Notes: generated by a model from the sequence alone, not told the origin. A DNA stretch of 56,665 nucleotides from an uncultured Chryseobacterium sp. (GCA_913776245.1 CAJYLO010000024.1:1-56665); one strand, 5' to 3'; positions 35,297 through 44,551 are shown, numbered from the stretch's first letter. A program made the numbers and translations.

Positions 35297-37684
35297 ATGA
35301 AAAAAATCTTCATTTGCTGCCTTTATGCAGCCGGAGTTTCGGTGTTTAATGCACAGGGAAAAATTGACAAAGCCATAGAAAATCTTGAAAAAAATTACGG
35401 TCAGGAAAAAGTTTATATTTTGACGGACAAAGACCAATATGTTGTTGGTGACAATATTTATTTCAAATCTTTTGTTTTTAACGGATATTCAAGGGCAGAA
35501 TCACCCACTACTCTTTTTGTAGAGCTTTATGACCACCAGAAAAACCTGGTCGATAAAAGAACGATCTTTCTTACGGATGGCGAAGGTGATGGAACATTCA
35601 ACCTTACAAATGCGCTAAAAGAAGATGTCTACTACATCCGTGCCTATACAACCTGGATGGCCAATTTTCCGGAGGAATTCAATTATCTGAAAACAGTGCC
35701 GATTTATAATTCAGGTTCTGAACAAAAATTAGTTTTGGATAAAAATACAAAATGGACAGCAGGCGTTTTTCCGGAAGGCGGAACTTTTGTTAATGGACTT
35801 CCCTCCAAAGTAGCAATAAGGATTTATTCTCAAGGAACGCCACCGGCAAGTTGGAACGGTTATATCATCGATTCAGAAAAACCCAGTGAGAAATTGGTCA
35901 GTTTTAAAGGCCTTGATCAGAATGTAAGTTCATTTTCAATCATACCAAAAACAGGAAAAATATACAAAGCCATCATTGAAGATGACCAAGGTCAGAAACA
36001 AACCATAACATTACCAAAAGTATCGGAAACGGGAATCAATATTCAGGCTAACAGCAATTCTGAAGGTATTCAGTTTAGTATCAAAAGTACTGGACTCACA
36101 AACGGTTTACAAGGTTATACAATCGTCGGAACGATTAATAACCAGCTGGCCTACAAAGCGAATATAAAAGCGAATGCGCCGGATGCATCTAGCAAAATCC
36201 CCATCAAAGCGAGCGATGATATTAACGGAATCTTACAATTAAGTGTCTTTGATGATAAAGAAAATCTGGTTGCAAAAAGATTATGTTTCATTAAGCCAAA
36301 AAATCTGAGCATCAGCCAGCCGGATTTTGTAGACATGTCGCTGAACAATCAGCCGCGGGCTTTCAACAGTTTTGATCTGCATCCGGATGCAGATTATCAG
36401 CATTACACGGTATTAGTTCGGGATGTTAATAATGTTCCTGTCAATCAAAGTAAGGATAATATTCTCAGTTCGCTTTGGCTTACAGGAGATCTGACTTCCC
36501 GCATATTTTCACCGGCACAATATTTTGCTAAAGATGGGAATGCAGATGCGCTGGATGCGTTAATGATTTCGGAACAATGGAAAAGATTTGACTGGAATGA
36601 TTTATTGTCCGGAAAAACACCGGAAGTCAAATATATTCCTAAATCTAACCTGAGTTTTAAAGGCCGCATCACCAAAAACGGCATCGCACTACCAAACACT
36701 ACTGTAAATCTTTTATTCCAAAGCGACAATGTGCAAAAGGGAATTTCCCAGGCACAAACGGACAACAATGGTTACATCTACCTGGATAATCTTAGTTTTA
36801 ATGAGCCATTAACAGTGTCTTATTATCTCAATAAAGAAAACACTTCGGACACTGATAAGCTTAGTATGACCTTTCAGACGCTTAATGAAAACATTCCTTA
36901 TAAAGGGAATTTGCCTGCCAGTAATTATCATCTGACTGCAGAGAAAACGCCGGTTAATCCAGCTGTGGCAAATGCTCTGCAAAATATTGCAAATCAGAAA
37001 TCCATCCGGAATGACGAAATACAGATAGAAGAAGTCAAGCTTACCGCTAAGAAAAAAGATTTAACAGCAGAGCTGGACAAGCAGCTTTCCAGCGGCAGAT
37101 TCAGCAGTTTCAATGCAACTATTTTTGATTTTGTTAATGAAAATCAGGACGCACAGACTTCACTAAATGTTCTTCAGTGGTTACAGGGCCGTGCTGCCGG
37201 ACTCACCTTTACAATGGATAATTCCGGGAATTATATCCCGTCCATAAGAGGATCTCAGGCAAAGCTTTTTCTGGATGAGATTCCCGTAGACGCAGGTATG
37301 ATCAACTCAATCCCGATAAGCAATATTGCAATGGTAAAAGTGCTGAAAAATGACGGGCTGGCTGGTAATGCTGTTGCGGTATACACCAAGCGTGGCAATA
37401 TGGGAAGCAATGCCGATGAGAAGAAAGATTCTACCAATAAAACATTGCTTAGAGGTTATGATAAAGCTATTGAATTTGAGCAGCCGGACATCACCAGTGA
37501 CTATTACAAAAAAATCATAAAAGACACCAGAGAATTATTGTACTGGAACCCAAAACTCTCCGACGAACCGAATGTGCCGCCAAGAGCCAAATTCTTTAAC
37601 AATGACGATGCTAAAAACAGGGAAATCATCATCATCAGCTTTGATAAAAATGATAAAATCCTTTTTTATGATGAGATAAAATAA
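35297..37684 (+). CDS. Large secreted protein with MG2-like and TonB-plug domains
   Basis: A 795-aa protein with a signal peptide (1-19, ending FNAQ). Residues about 35-130 (KVYILTDKDQYVVGDNIYFK) look like an alpha-2-macroglobulin MG2 domain. About 455-515 is a carboxypeptidase-regulatory-like beta-sandwich (LSFKGRITKNGIALPNTTVN). About 610-720 is a TonB plug-type domain (LQWLQGRAAGLTFTMDNSGN, IPISNIAMVKVLK, AVAVYTKRG) with no beta-barrel after it. Such barrel-less plug proteins occur in Bacteroidota envelopes; their role is uncertain and may involve binding TonB-like partners or substrates. Confidence 0.75.
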   Translation: MKKIFICCLYAAGVSVFNAQGKIDKAIENLEKNYGQEKVYILTDKDQYVVGDNIYFKSFVFNGYSRAESPTTLFVELYDHQKNLVDKRTIFLTDGEGDGTFNLTNALKEDVYYIRAYTTWMANFPEEFNYLKTVPIYNSGSEQKLVLDKNTKWTAGVFPEGGTFVNGLPSKVAIRIYSQGTPPASWNGYIIDSEKPSEKLVSFKGLDQNVSSFSIIPKTGKIYKAIIEDDQGQKQTITLPKVSETGINIQANSNSEGIQFSIKSTGLTNGLQGYTIVGTINNQLAYKANIKANAPDASSKIPIKASDDINGILQLSVFDDKENLVAKRLCFIKPKNLSISQPDFVDMSLNNQPRAFNSFDLHPDADYQHYTVLVRDVNNVPVNQSKDNILSSLWLTGDLTSRIFSPAQYFAKDGNADALDALMISEQWKRFDWNDLLSGKTPEVKYIPKSNLSFKGRITKNGIALPNTTVNLLFQSDNVQKGISQAQTDNNGYIYLDNLSFNEPLTVSYYLNKENTSDTDKLSMTFQTLNENIPYKGNLPASNYHLTAEKTPVNPAVANALQNIANQKSIRNDEIQIEEVKLTAKKKDLTAELDKQLSSGRFSSFNATIFDFVNENQDAQTSLNVLQWLQGRAAGLTFTMDNSGNYIPSIRGSQAKLFLDEIPVDAGMINSIPISNIAMVKVLKNDGLAGNAVAVYTKRGNMGSNADEKKDSTNKTLLRGYDKAIEFEQPDITSDYYKKIIKDTRELLYWNPKLSDEPNVPPRAKFFNNDDAKNREIIIISFDKNDKILFYDEIK

Positions 37685-38039
37685 TGCTAAACAAGATTTA
37701 ATTTTCCTACAATTAAATTGATCATAGGGAAAACTTCAAAAACACATTCTTATATAGACTTTTTTCGAAAAAAGAGATTAAAACTCAATGAAAAACTTCC
37801 AGAATTCTGGAAGTTTTTTCATTAATCAATAATAATTTTTGATTATGGTTCAAATTTATAAATATTTTATTACATTTAAAACAGGCACATCATTCACCTA
37901 AGTAACTATGAAAAGGAAGATTTTAAAACTGATTATTTGGAAATTTTAAGTTTTAATGTAAAGGCTGTAACGATTTTAGTTAAATCTTAGCATAGTGTTT
38001 GTAATAACGATTTACATCAACCAAAAAATACTTAAAGTT
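37685..38039. other. 355-bp gap without a recognised gene
   Basis: This AT-rich gap contains a strong palindromic terminator at 37791-37819 and, after it, no ORF or repeat that I can support. The last 140 bp probably hold the promoter of the 73-aa gene, but no clear -7 box is visible. Confidence 0.5.
37791..37819 (+). terminator. Palindromic terminator, 107 nt after the plug-domain gene
   Basis: A 28-bp perfect palindrome (37791-37818) centred on GAATTC with A-run before and T-run after. It can act in either direction and ends the long 3' region of the preceding gene. Confidence 0.7.
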
Positions 38040-38261
38040 ATGCAGTTCATAGATTTCAAAAAAGAGCACTTTACCCGGCCGGCCAGTTCTAACAAATTCC
38101 TGCTCGACATTCCCAGAGATGAGATTGGGTTCGCTGAGATTGACATTAAGCAAGCCGTGGATGACGGTCAGTATGAAGAAATTGATTACGAAATTGTCGA
38201 TGACTTAGACAAAGTTATCATTAAAATAAGAAACCCGGCTGATATTAGGGTGAATTTTTAG
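38040..38261 (+). CDS. Small conserved-looking protein of unknown function
   Basis: A 73-aa acidic protein starting MQFIDFKKEHFTRPASSNKF and rich in Asp/Glu (VDDGQYEEIDYEIVDDLDKV). The longer in-frame start at 37995 would add 15 residues and is less likely. No motif, signal peptide or membrane segment. It lies alone between two hairpins, and its tail runs into the terminator shared with the pseudouridine synthase. Function unknown. Confidence 0.55.
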   Translation: MQFIDFKKEHFTRPASSNKFLLDIPRDEIGFAEIDIKQAVDDGQYEEIDYEIVDDLDKVIIKIRNPADIRVNF

Positions 38262-38280
38262 GAAATTCCCGATTTTAAAT

Positions 38281-38312
38281 AATATAAAAATCCTCAGACA
38301 ATTCTGAGGATT
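38281..38312 (-). terminator. Terminator of the pseudouridine synthase gene
   Basis: A perfect 10-bp stem (38289-38298 with 38303-38312), CAAT loop, with T-run on the reverse strand; directly downstream of the stop at 38318. Confidence 0.75.
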
Positions 38313-38317
38313 AGTTG

Positions 38318-39325
38318 TTATAACATTTTAAGATTATTCACTTCCTGTTCTGTAAGGATTCTCCAATGTCCGCGCTTGATGTTTTTCTTGGTCAGGCCTG
38401 CAAACATGACTCTGTCCAGCGCTTCCACTTCGTATCCGAGTTTTTGGAAAATTCTTCTGATCACCCTGTTCCAACCGATGTGGATCTCTATCCCGATTTC
38501 ATTCTTTGGTTTCCCCTCGATGTAAGAGATGCTATCGACTTCTGCAACACCTTCTTCCAGGCGAATGCCATCCGCAATAGATCTTAGATCCTCCGTAGAA
38601 AGCTTTCTGTCCAGCGTCACGTGGTATATTTTTCTCATATTGAAAGACGGATGCGTCAGCTTTTTAGTAAGATGTCCGTCATTAGTGAGTAAAATAACAC
38701 CTGTTGTTTGTCTGTCTAGCCTTCCAACCGGAAAAATTCTGTATGGAGACGCATTTGCAGTAAGATCCATTACCGTTTTTCGTGCTTTTTCGTCTTTAGT
38801 TGTAGAGATATAACCTTTTGGTTTGTTCAAAAGAACATAAACCGGTTTTTCCGGCGTGATATTTTGTCCATCGAAAACAACTCTATCGGTTTTCTGAACC
38901 TGGTAACCCATCTCAGTTACCACTTTTCCGTTCACTTCTACAAGGCCCTGAGTAATCAGTTCGTCAGCTTCTCTCCTACTGCAGATTCCGGAGTTAGCAA
39001 TATATTTATTAAGTCTGATGGATTCTTTAGGAACTGATTTGCTAATCTTATCGAATCTTCTTTTCTGGATAAAAGATTTCGTTTTATCTTCATCTTTTTC
39101 AGCCCTGCTAAAAGGTTTCTTCGGTCCAAATTTTCTGTCGCCATTTTCATATTTGTCACGGCTGTCAAAACGGTCTCCGCCTCTTGTAGTTTTAGGGCCT
39201 TTAGAATTTCCGAAAGATGATTTTCCTCTGCTATCGCTGGAGCTGCGGGAGTTTCCGGAAGGTCTGCTGCCTCCAGATGGTCTTGGTTTTCTGTTTCTAC
39301 CTGATTGATTTCCGTCTCCGCTCAT
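38318..39325 (-). CDS. RsuA/RluB-family rRNA pseudouridine synthase with disordered N-terminus
   Basis: A 335-aa enzyme converting uridine to pseudouridine in ribosomal RNA. Residues 1-95 are low-complexity, rich in Ser, Gly, Arg and Lys (RPSGGSRPSGNSRSSSDSRG), and may bind RNA non-specifically. An S4 domain follows (about 103-150: IRLNKYIANSGICSRREADE), then the catalytic domain with the Asp motif PVGRLDRQTTGVILLTNDG. The exact target (23S U2605 for RluB, 16S U516 for RsuA) is not certain; the S4 arrangement is compatible with either. A -7 box lies upstream. Confidence 0.88.
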   Translation of the reverse strand: MSGDGNQSGRNRKPRPSGGSRPSGNSRSSSDSRGKSSFGNSKGPKTTRGGDRFDSRDKYENGDRKFGPKKPFSRAEKDEDKTKSFIQKRRFDKISKSVPKESIRLNKYIANSGICSRREADELITQGLVEVNGKVVTEMGYQVQKTDRVVFDGQNITPEKPVYVLLNKPKGYISTTKDEKARKTVMDLTANASPYRIFPVGRLDRQTTGVILLTNDGHLTKKLTHPSFNMRKIYHVTLDRKLSTEDLRSIADGIRLEEGVAEVDSISYIEGKPKNEIGIEIHIGWNRVIRRIFQKLGYEVEALDRVMFAGLTKKNIKRGHWRILTEQEVNNLKML

Positions 39326-39341
39326 TTTTCTAAAATTTTTG

Positions 39342-39349
39342 CAAAGATA
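39342..39349 (-). promoter_or_regulatory. -7 box (TATCTTTG) of the pseudouridine synthase gene
   Basis: A reverse-strand TAnnTTTG match 16 nt upstream of the ATG at 39325. Confidence 0.45.
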
Positions 39350-39499
39350 GTGAATTAGTTAAGAAATCGCTATTTATTTGGAAACGCAAAAGTCGATGAA
39401 GATACAGCGATTGCATATGACAAATAAAAAAACAATAAATATCTCCATATGAATTCCGAATTATGAGTTGATTTTTACGAAATTTGAGAATAATGTAAT

Positions 39500-39949
39500 T
39501 TAATTATTTCTTCTATAAAATATATAATCCGTAGCGATAGGTTCCAAGCCTGCTTGTTTCATCAGCATTGCAATCTGGCCACGATGATAAGTAGAATGAT
39601 TGATAAAATGGAAGAAAATCTCTTGAATTGAGTTTTGAAAATCATCTCCTTTTGAATTTCTGTAAACGATGATTTCATCAAGGTTTCTTTCATTAAGAAT
39701 TTTGACGCTGTGATTGTAATTATCAGAATTAATATTCAATAATGAATGATCATCATTAATTTGCCAGACTCCGAATGTATTCTCATCAAGAATTCTTGCA
39801 TTCCAAATCTGATGGGCATTCAGAATGTGATTGAGGAGATTCTTACTTTTCTCTTGCCACACAGAACTATTCTGCAGAAAATTCTGAATCAATAATTGAT
39901 TGAAATGCAGATTATATTCTAACAGATCTTTAAAATGTTCTTTCATCAT
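39500..39949 (-). CDS. DinB-family protein
   Basis: A 149-aa four-helix protein of the DinB/YfiT superfamily. The three metal-ligand His positions are visible: one in LLNHILNAHQIW near residues 41-46, and His118 and His122 in FHFINHSTYHRGQIAML. Members include thiol-dependent (bacillithiol, mycothiol) transferases, but most are uncharacterised. Its ATG overlaps the stop of the mutase subunit gene by 4 nt, so it is translationally coupled to that operon. Confidence 0.82.
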   Translation of the reverse strand: MMKEHFKDLLEYNLHFNQLLIQNFLQNSSVWQEKSKNLLNHILNAHQIWNARILDENTFGVWQINDDHSLLNINSDNYNHSVKILNERNLDEIIVYRNSKGDDFQNSIQEIFFHFINHSTYHRGQIAMLMKQAGLEPIATDYIFYRRNN

Positions 39950-41112
39950 TCAAACATTTCTGCCAGACGAACCGCTTTGATTTCATCATAATTATAAAGT
40001 TCATCAACTGTTTTCTTGACGTCCAATTTAGGATACAGATTGACACCAATCAATTTGATTTTGCCTTCTTCTACCCAACTTTGCTCTTTCGCAGCCTGGT
40101 CAACAATCATCTTCTGAATCTCTCCGGATTTCAATAATTCCAGATAACCGCCTTTTTCTTCAAGTTCAAGAAACAGTTTCCACGATTTTTCGGCTAATTG
40201 CTGCGTGATATTTTCTACAAAATAACTTCCGGATGAAGCATCTTCAAAAACATTGATGATACTTTCATAAGCCAAAACAATCTGTTGTTTAAATGAAATT
40301 TCTTTTGAAAGTGCTGTTGAGTTTTCGATTTTAAAATCATTAGCGAAAACTGCATCTGCACCGGCAATCATTGCGGAAGCCAGTTCCAGAGTAGAGCGGA
40401 TCAGATTATTTTCTGGATCACCCTTTGTTTTATTTCTCAGTGAGGTTTCTGCAAAAATAAATGGAATCAGATCTTTTTCAAACTCTCTGGAAAGCTGATT
40501 AAAAAGGCATTTAAAAGCTCTGATTTTTGCCATTTCAAAAAAATAATTAGACCCGATGGCGAACCGGAAGACCACTTTCTCAAGTATCTCCGGACCAAAT
40601 TTTTCTGTCAGTTCTTTTGATTTCGCAAGAGCAAAAGCCAATTGCTGAACAATGGATGCGCCTGCATTTTGATGAAGACTTACATTGATACCAATCTGTC
40701 TTTCAAAAGCTTTTGACAATAATTCGCCGGAAAGATGTTCATCGATCTCAGCCGTTTTGTCATCAGAAAAAACATCAATTAAAGAAAAATAACGGTTGCT
40801 TTCTTCTGTCAGAATGTGTTCTGCCAAATCCGGATTGTTAATGAAAATCGTTTTTTCTTCTAAACCTTCAACATTCTCATTCAAAAGAAATGCGAAAGCA
40901 TGTTCCTCCAAACCATCTTGGAATTCAGCTACAAGGTGTGTGCTTTCTTCAACCTTTGGAAGTTTTTTTGAGTCAGAATTATATTGATAATAAGGCTTTA
41001 CAGTAATGCCTTCCAGATTATCTTTGGATAGAATTTCATAAATATTTTCTGTTTTGAGCTGCTTTTTCACAAGCTTTTCCCAATCTTCCAATGTATTTTC
41101 TATGAAACTCAT
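39946..41112 (-). CDS. mutA: Methylmalonyl-CoA mutase small (beta) subunit
   Basis: A 388-aa TIM-barrel-like subunit of methylmalonyl-CoA mutase, which interconverts succinyl-CoA and (R)-methylmalonyl-CoA. Segments such as FERQIGINVSLHQNAGASIV, VVFRFAIGSNYFFEMAKIRA and FIFAETSLRNKTKGDPENNL fit the family. It lacks the C-terminal cobalamin-binding domain (no DxHxxG), as expected for the non-catalytic subunit. The large catalytic subunit is not adjacent; DinB follows instead. The ATG at 41112 is preferred over a TTG at 41130, which lies inside the preceding gene. Confidence 0.85.
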   Translation of the reverse strand: MSFIENTLEDWEKLVKKQLKTENIYEILSKDNLEGITVKPYYQYNSDSKKLPKVEESTHLVAEFQDGLEEHAFAFLLNENVEGLEEKTIFINNPDLAEHILTEESNRYFSLIDVFSDDKTAEIDEHLSGELLSKAFERQIGINVSLHQNAGASIVQQLAFALAKSKELTEKFGPEILEKVVFRFAIGSNYFFEMAKIRAFKCLFNQLSREFEKDLIPFIFAETSLRNKTKGDPENNLIRSTLELASAMIAGADAVFANDFKIENSTALSKEISFKQQIVLAYESIINVFEDASSGSYFVENITQQLAEKSWKLFLELEEKGGYLELLKSGEIQKMIVDQAAKEQSWVEEGKIKLIGVNLYPKLDVKKTVDELYNYDEIKAVRLAEMFE

Positions 41113-41116
41113 TTGT

Positions 41117-41467
41117 TTATTTTTTTGCAATTTTAGAACTGTCCACTACCAGTATGAAAATCTCCTCATTGGGTTTTTTCATAAAGTAATTTTCACGGGC
41201 GTATTTTTCTTTTTCCTGTTTGTTATTCATAAGTTTACGGAAAAACCTATCATTCTTTTCGTATTCGCTTTTATAGAATTCAAGCTGATTTTCATAGCGT
41301 TTTATCTCACCGTTCAGTTCATTGATAACCAGAAAAGAAGTGCTGTCAAAAAAAATCATCCAGACCAAAAAACCTGTCAGTGTCAAGACATATTTATTGA
41401 AAACATAGGTTTTAAAAAACTTGAGCGTTGGTGACTTTTTCTTGATATCTTTAATCAGCTCCTTCAT
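41117..41467 (-). CDS. FtsB/DivIC-like septum formation initiator protein
   Basis: A 116-aa protein with one transmembrane helix (about 28-46, YVLTLTGFLVWMIFF) followed by a coiled coil (about 52-90, LNGEIKRYENQLEFYKSEYE), the FtsB/DivIC layout. Residues KYARENYFMKKPNEEIFIL match the conserved end of the family. It would join the divisome between FtsL and FtsQ. It sits 1 nt after udk and 4 nt before mutA, all one operon. Confidence 0.88.
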   Translation of the reverse strand: MKELIKDIKKKSPTLKFFKTYVFNKYVLTLTGFLVWMIFFDSTSFLVINELNGEIKRYENQLEFYKSEYEKNDRFFRKLMNNKQEKEKYARENYFMKKPNEEIFILVVDSSKIAKK

Positions 41468-41468
41468 C

Positions 41469-42086
41469 TTAATGGACTTTTTTGAGTGAATTATTGATTA
41501 CAGTAGTTAGGAAGTCAATCGCAACAGAATTCTGTTTCATATTTGGGACAATAAGGTCTGCTTCATTCTTAGAAGGTTCTATAAACTCCTGGTGCATCGG
41601 CTTGAGAGTTGTCTGGTAACGGTGCAGAACTTCCTGCAGATCTCTTCCTCTCTCCTGCGTATCTCTGCGGATTCTTCGGATCAGTCTTTCATCAGAATCT
41701 GCATGAACAAATACCTTAAGGTCAAATTCTTTAAGCAGTTCCTTGTTAGTTAAAACTAAAATCCCTTCCACTATCAAAACATTTCTTGGCTCCACTTTCA
41801 CGTGGTCACCGGTTCTGGAGTGAGTTACGAAAGAATAAATCGGCTGTTCGATATTCTGATGATTTTTAAGTGCTTTTACGTGCTCCAGCAAGAGCTCAAA
41901 ATCAATGGATTTCGGGTGGTCATAATTAAGAACCTCTCTTTCTGACAAGGTCAAATTAGGATTATCGTGGTAATAATTATCTTGAGAAAGCACATTAACG
42001 CCTTCTAAATTAAGCTGTTGAAGAATCTTATTAACAACAGTTGTTTTTCCGGAACCAGTTCCTCCGGCTATACCAATCACGAGCAT
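41469..42086 (-). CDS. udk: Uridine kinase
   Basis: A 205-aa P-loop kinase phosphorylating uridine and cytidine with ATP or GTP in pyrimidine salvage. The Walker A is GIAGGTGSGKTTVVN at residues 5-19; DNYYHD, YDHPKSID (substrate binding) and RRIRRDTQERGR (lid) are all present. Length is standard. First gene of a four-gene unit, udk, ftsB-like, mutA, dinB, with a -7 box 15 nt upstream. Confidence 0.94.
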   Translation of the reverse strand: MLVIGIAGGTGSGKTTVVNKILQQLNLEGVNVLSQDNYYHDNPNLTLSEREVLNYDHPKSIDFELLLEHVKALKNHQNIEQPIYSFVTHSRTGDHVKVEPRNVLIVEGILVLTNKELLKEFDLKVFVHADSDERLIRRIRRDTQERGRDLQEVLHRYQTTLKPMHQEFIEPSKNEADLIVPNMKQNSVAIDFLTTVINNSLKKVH

Positions 42087-42100
42087 CTAAACATTTTTTA

Positions 42101-42108
42101 CAAAAGTA
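42101..42108 (-). promoter_or_regulatory. -7 box (TACTTTTG) of the udk operon
   Basis: A reverse-strand TAnnTTTG match 14 nt upstream of the udk ATG. Confidence 0.45.
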
Positions 42109-42152
42109 ATTATAATTTCTTTTTCTGTGTAATATAAATACTAAAACTGCAC

Positions 42153-42176
42153 AAAAAAAGCTGCAAATTGCAGCTT
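42153..42176 (-). terminator. Terminator of the 42.2-kb lipoprotein gene
   Basis: A 7-9 bp stem (42158-42164 with 42170-42176) followed by seven T on the reverse strand. Confidence 0.75.
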
Positions 42177-42180
42177 AATT

Positions 42181-42645
42181 TTATCGTCTCCCATTATTTC
42201 TTCCGGATCGATTTTCCCTCTGCGGCTGTGTCTGCTGTTGCGGAGTTGCCTTTATGTTATTTTCATTCCGTCTGTTTTGCTGAGCTCTGATATTGGGTTG
42301 AGTACTATTAGGCTGAACTCTGATATTATTCTGCAGCCTTCCGGGCTGTGCAGCCATATTCTGATTATGAAGGGAGTTCCTCCTTGGTGAAATTATTACA
42401 TGATTTCTGACATTGCTTCGGGAATTATAAATGGTTCCGTTTCTGTAAAAACTTCCGTTATTATCCAAGTAAACTACATTCGGAGCATACCAGTACCCAT
42501 CAGGTGACTGGTAATATCCGGCCCTGTATCCGTCTGAATAGCCTTGCGAATAAGGATCATTGTAAGAATAACCGTCTGTTGCGGCCATACAGGAAGTGAG
42601 ACTTACTGCAAGAATTGCTGCTATTATTTTAATTGAATTTTTCAT
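42181..42645 (-). CDS. Lipoprotein with Asn/Gln/Arg-rich tail
   Basis: A 154-aa lipoprotein from MKNSIKIIAAILAVSLTSC (lipobox Cys19). Residues about 25-60 are Tyr/Gly-rich (YNDPYSQGYSDGYRAGYY), and the tail from about 85 is low-complexity, rich in Asn, Gln and Arg, ending SGRNNGRR. The longer ORF start at 42702 precedes the signal peptide and is rejected. The repetitive tail could bind nucleic acid, glycan or other surface polymers. No recognised family. Confidence 0.65.
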   Translation of the reverse strand: MKNSIKIIAAILAVSLTSCMAATDGYSYNDPYSQGYSDGYRAGYYQSPDGYWYAPNVVYLDNNGSFYRNGTIYNSRSNVRNHVIISPRRNSLHNQNMAAQPGRLQNNIRVQPNSTQPNIRAQQNRRNENNIKATPQQQTQPQRENRSGRNNGRR

Positions 42646-42740
42646 TTTACTTTTATTTATAGTTCTACATCTGTGTACTATAAATTGCAAAGAATCTGCC
42701 AATGCTTTGATTATAAAATTATTATCAACAACTAAACTAT

Positions 42741-43364
42741 TTATTCTTCAGGAGAAATCCCTAAAATATAATAGAAAACAGCTAAAACTCTGGCGAAAAA
42801 TTCTCTTGTGTGATTCCGGTAGAAGCTTTCATTTTTGCTGACGTCCTGAGCGTCATATCCCAAGGCATTCATTCCGTTATTTCTGGCAAAAAATAACGCG
42901 CGAAGGTTATGAAAACCTTGTGAAACGATGATCACGTTTTTTTGTCCGTAAACATTTTTGCACCTCAGAATGCTTTTATGGGTGTTAAATCCTTTCGGAT
43001 CTTTGATAATAATATCTTCCGGAACCCCTTCATTATAGACCAGGAAATGTTTCATCGCTTCCGGCTCATCATAATTCTCACTTTTCTCTCCGCTTACAAT
43101 AATTTTTTTGATTTTTCCGTGGTGATACAGTGTGCCCACAGCATCCATTCTTGCGGTGAAGTACGGATTGGCTACACCGGAGCGCATCTTTGGAGAAGTG
43201 CCTAAAACCAGCGCACAATCTCTTGGCGGAACTTTACTGATTTTGTTATAGGTTCTTCCGCTTGTTAAGGCAACAACCCAGACGTTGGCTAATATCAACA
43301 GCAAAACGCCGAGCTCCAATAGCCGGAAAGTTATTCTGAAAAAATTAGTAATAGCCCGAATCAT
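42741..43364 (-). CDS. SanA/YdcF-family membrane protein (DUF218)
   Basis: A 207-aa protein with one N-terminal transmembrane helix (about 12-33) and a DUF218 domain: ALVLGTSPKMRSGVANPYFTARMDA, KIIVSGEK and VIIVSQGFHNLRALFFARNNG. It resembles SanA, linked to envelope barrier function and vancomycin resistance in enterobacteria; the biochemical role is unknown. Three nt separate it from the ferredoxin reductase gene upstream on the same strand. Confidence 0.85.
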   Translation of the reverse strand: MIRAITNFFRITFRLLELGVLLLILANVWVVALTSGRTYNKISKVPPRDCALVLGTSPKMRSGVANPYFTARMDAVGTLYHHGKIKKIIVSGEKSENYDEPEAMKHFLVYNEGVPEDIIIKDPKGFNTHKSILRCKNVYGQKNVIIVSQGFHNLRALFFARNNGMNALGYDAQDVSKNESFYRNHTREFFARVLAVFYYILGISPEE

Positions 43365-43367
43365 TAA

Positions 43368-44501
43368 TTAATGCAAATCAAAATCTAAAGATACGTTTTT
43401 GCTCATTGCAATGGAAACGCAAGGCAAAATTTTTCCCTGGGCTTTTTCATTTTCCGTAAGATATTCATCCTCTGTCATATCTACTTTTCCGTCTTTCAGA
43501 TAGCAAAGACAGCTTCCGCAGATTCCGGATTTGCAGGAATATGGCAGTTTATAGCCAAGATCTAATAACTGCTGGAGAATTTTACGTTCATTATTTTTGA
43601 GAATGATGCCGTCTTTTTCAATATGATTGAATTTAATTTTAACATTTACATTTTCAATCAAAGGAAATTCTTTTTCCGTTGGATAGATATCATCATTAAA
43701 AGCTTCAAATAATTCAAAATGAATATTCTTTTTCGGAATTCCGTGGCTGTAACAGGCATTAGCCACTGATTTTATCATTTCGCCTGGACCGCAAATCAGC
43801 ACTTTATCCGTACTGTCCCAGATTGTAGATTCTTCATCTTCATCATCCAGATGCAGGATCTGATTGATGATCAAAGAGATTTTCTTTTCATCCAGCCGTC
43901 CCTGGAACAGCCTGTCTCTAACAGGTTCCTGTGATAAAAAATAATAAACCTGAAATCTGCCAGCATTTTCTTTTTGAAGACTCTCCAATTCATTTCTCAG
44001 AACAATTTCCTCATAGCTCTTGTTTCCATAAAACAGGAAAATTCTGGCAAACGGCTCTTCGTGCAGAATATTCTTAATATGGCTGATGACAGGTGTAATG
44101 CCAATTCCGGAAGCAAAGGCAAGAATCGTTCTTTTTTCATTAGGTCTGGAAGGAATAAAAAATCTTCCGGACGGCTCGCTCACAGAGATTTCATCACCGA
44201 TGTTATAGTTTTTAAAAAGAAAATCGGTAGAGCTATTTTCGCCGTTTATTTTGATTGCCAGCTGTATTTTATTTTCAAATGGCGCTGATATGAATGAATA
44301 ATCATTCTGTACTTCCCTTTCGTAGAAATGGTATTTCAGTGTTACATATTGCCCGGCTTGGAACTGATATTGAGACTTAAGATCTTGCGGAACTTCCAGC
44401 TCCAACGCAAATGCATTTTTGGTGAGTTGGCGTTTTTTAGCTATTTTTAGCCTGTGAAACTGGGGCTGTGTTGCGATTGTTAATTGATTCTCCATTGTCA
44501 A
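43368..44501 (-). CDS. Flavin reductase with C-terminal 2Fe-2S ferredoxin domain (PaaE-like)
   Basis: A 377-aa electron-transfer protein: FAD domain (about 15-120, with EVQNDYSFISAP and SVSEPSGRFFIP), NAD(P) domain (about 125-265, TILAFASGIGITPVISHI and VLICGPGEMI) and a plant-type 2Fe-2S domain (about 285-377, YSCKSGICGSCLCYLKDGKV with the fourth Cys in LPCVS). The order matches the reductase of phenylacetyl-CoA epoxidase and related oxygenases, but no oxygenase gene is near, so its partner is unknown. Confidence 0.88.
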   Translation of the reverse strand: MTMENQLTIATQPQFHRLKIAKKRQLTKNAFALELEVPQDLKSQYQFQAGQYVTLKYHFYEREVQNDYSFISAPFENKIQLAIKINGENSSTDFLFKNYNIGDEISVSEPSGRFFIPSRPNEKRTILAFASGIGITPVISHIKNILHEEPFARIFLFYGNKSYEEIVLRNELESLQKENAGRFQVYYFLSQEPVRDRLFQGRLDEKKISLIINQILHLDDEDEESTIWDSTDKVLICGPGEMIKSVANACYSHGIPKKNIHFELFEAFNDDIYPTEKEFPLIENVNVKIKFNHIEKDGIILKNNERKILQQLLDLGYKLPYSCKSGICGSCLCYLKDGKVDMTEDEYLTENEKAQGKILPCVSIAMSKNVSLDFDLH

Positions 44502-44551
44502 GAATCAAATTTAATGAAATTTGACTTAAGAAAAAATCTAAATTTAAAATC

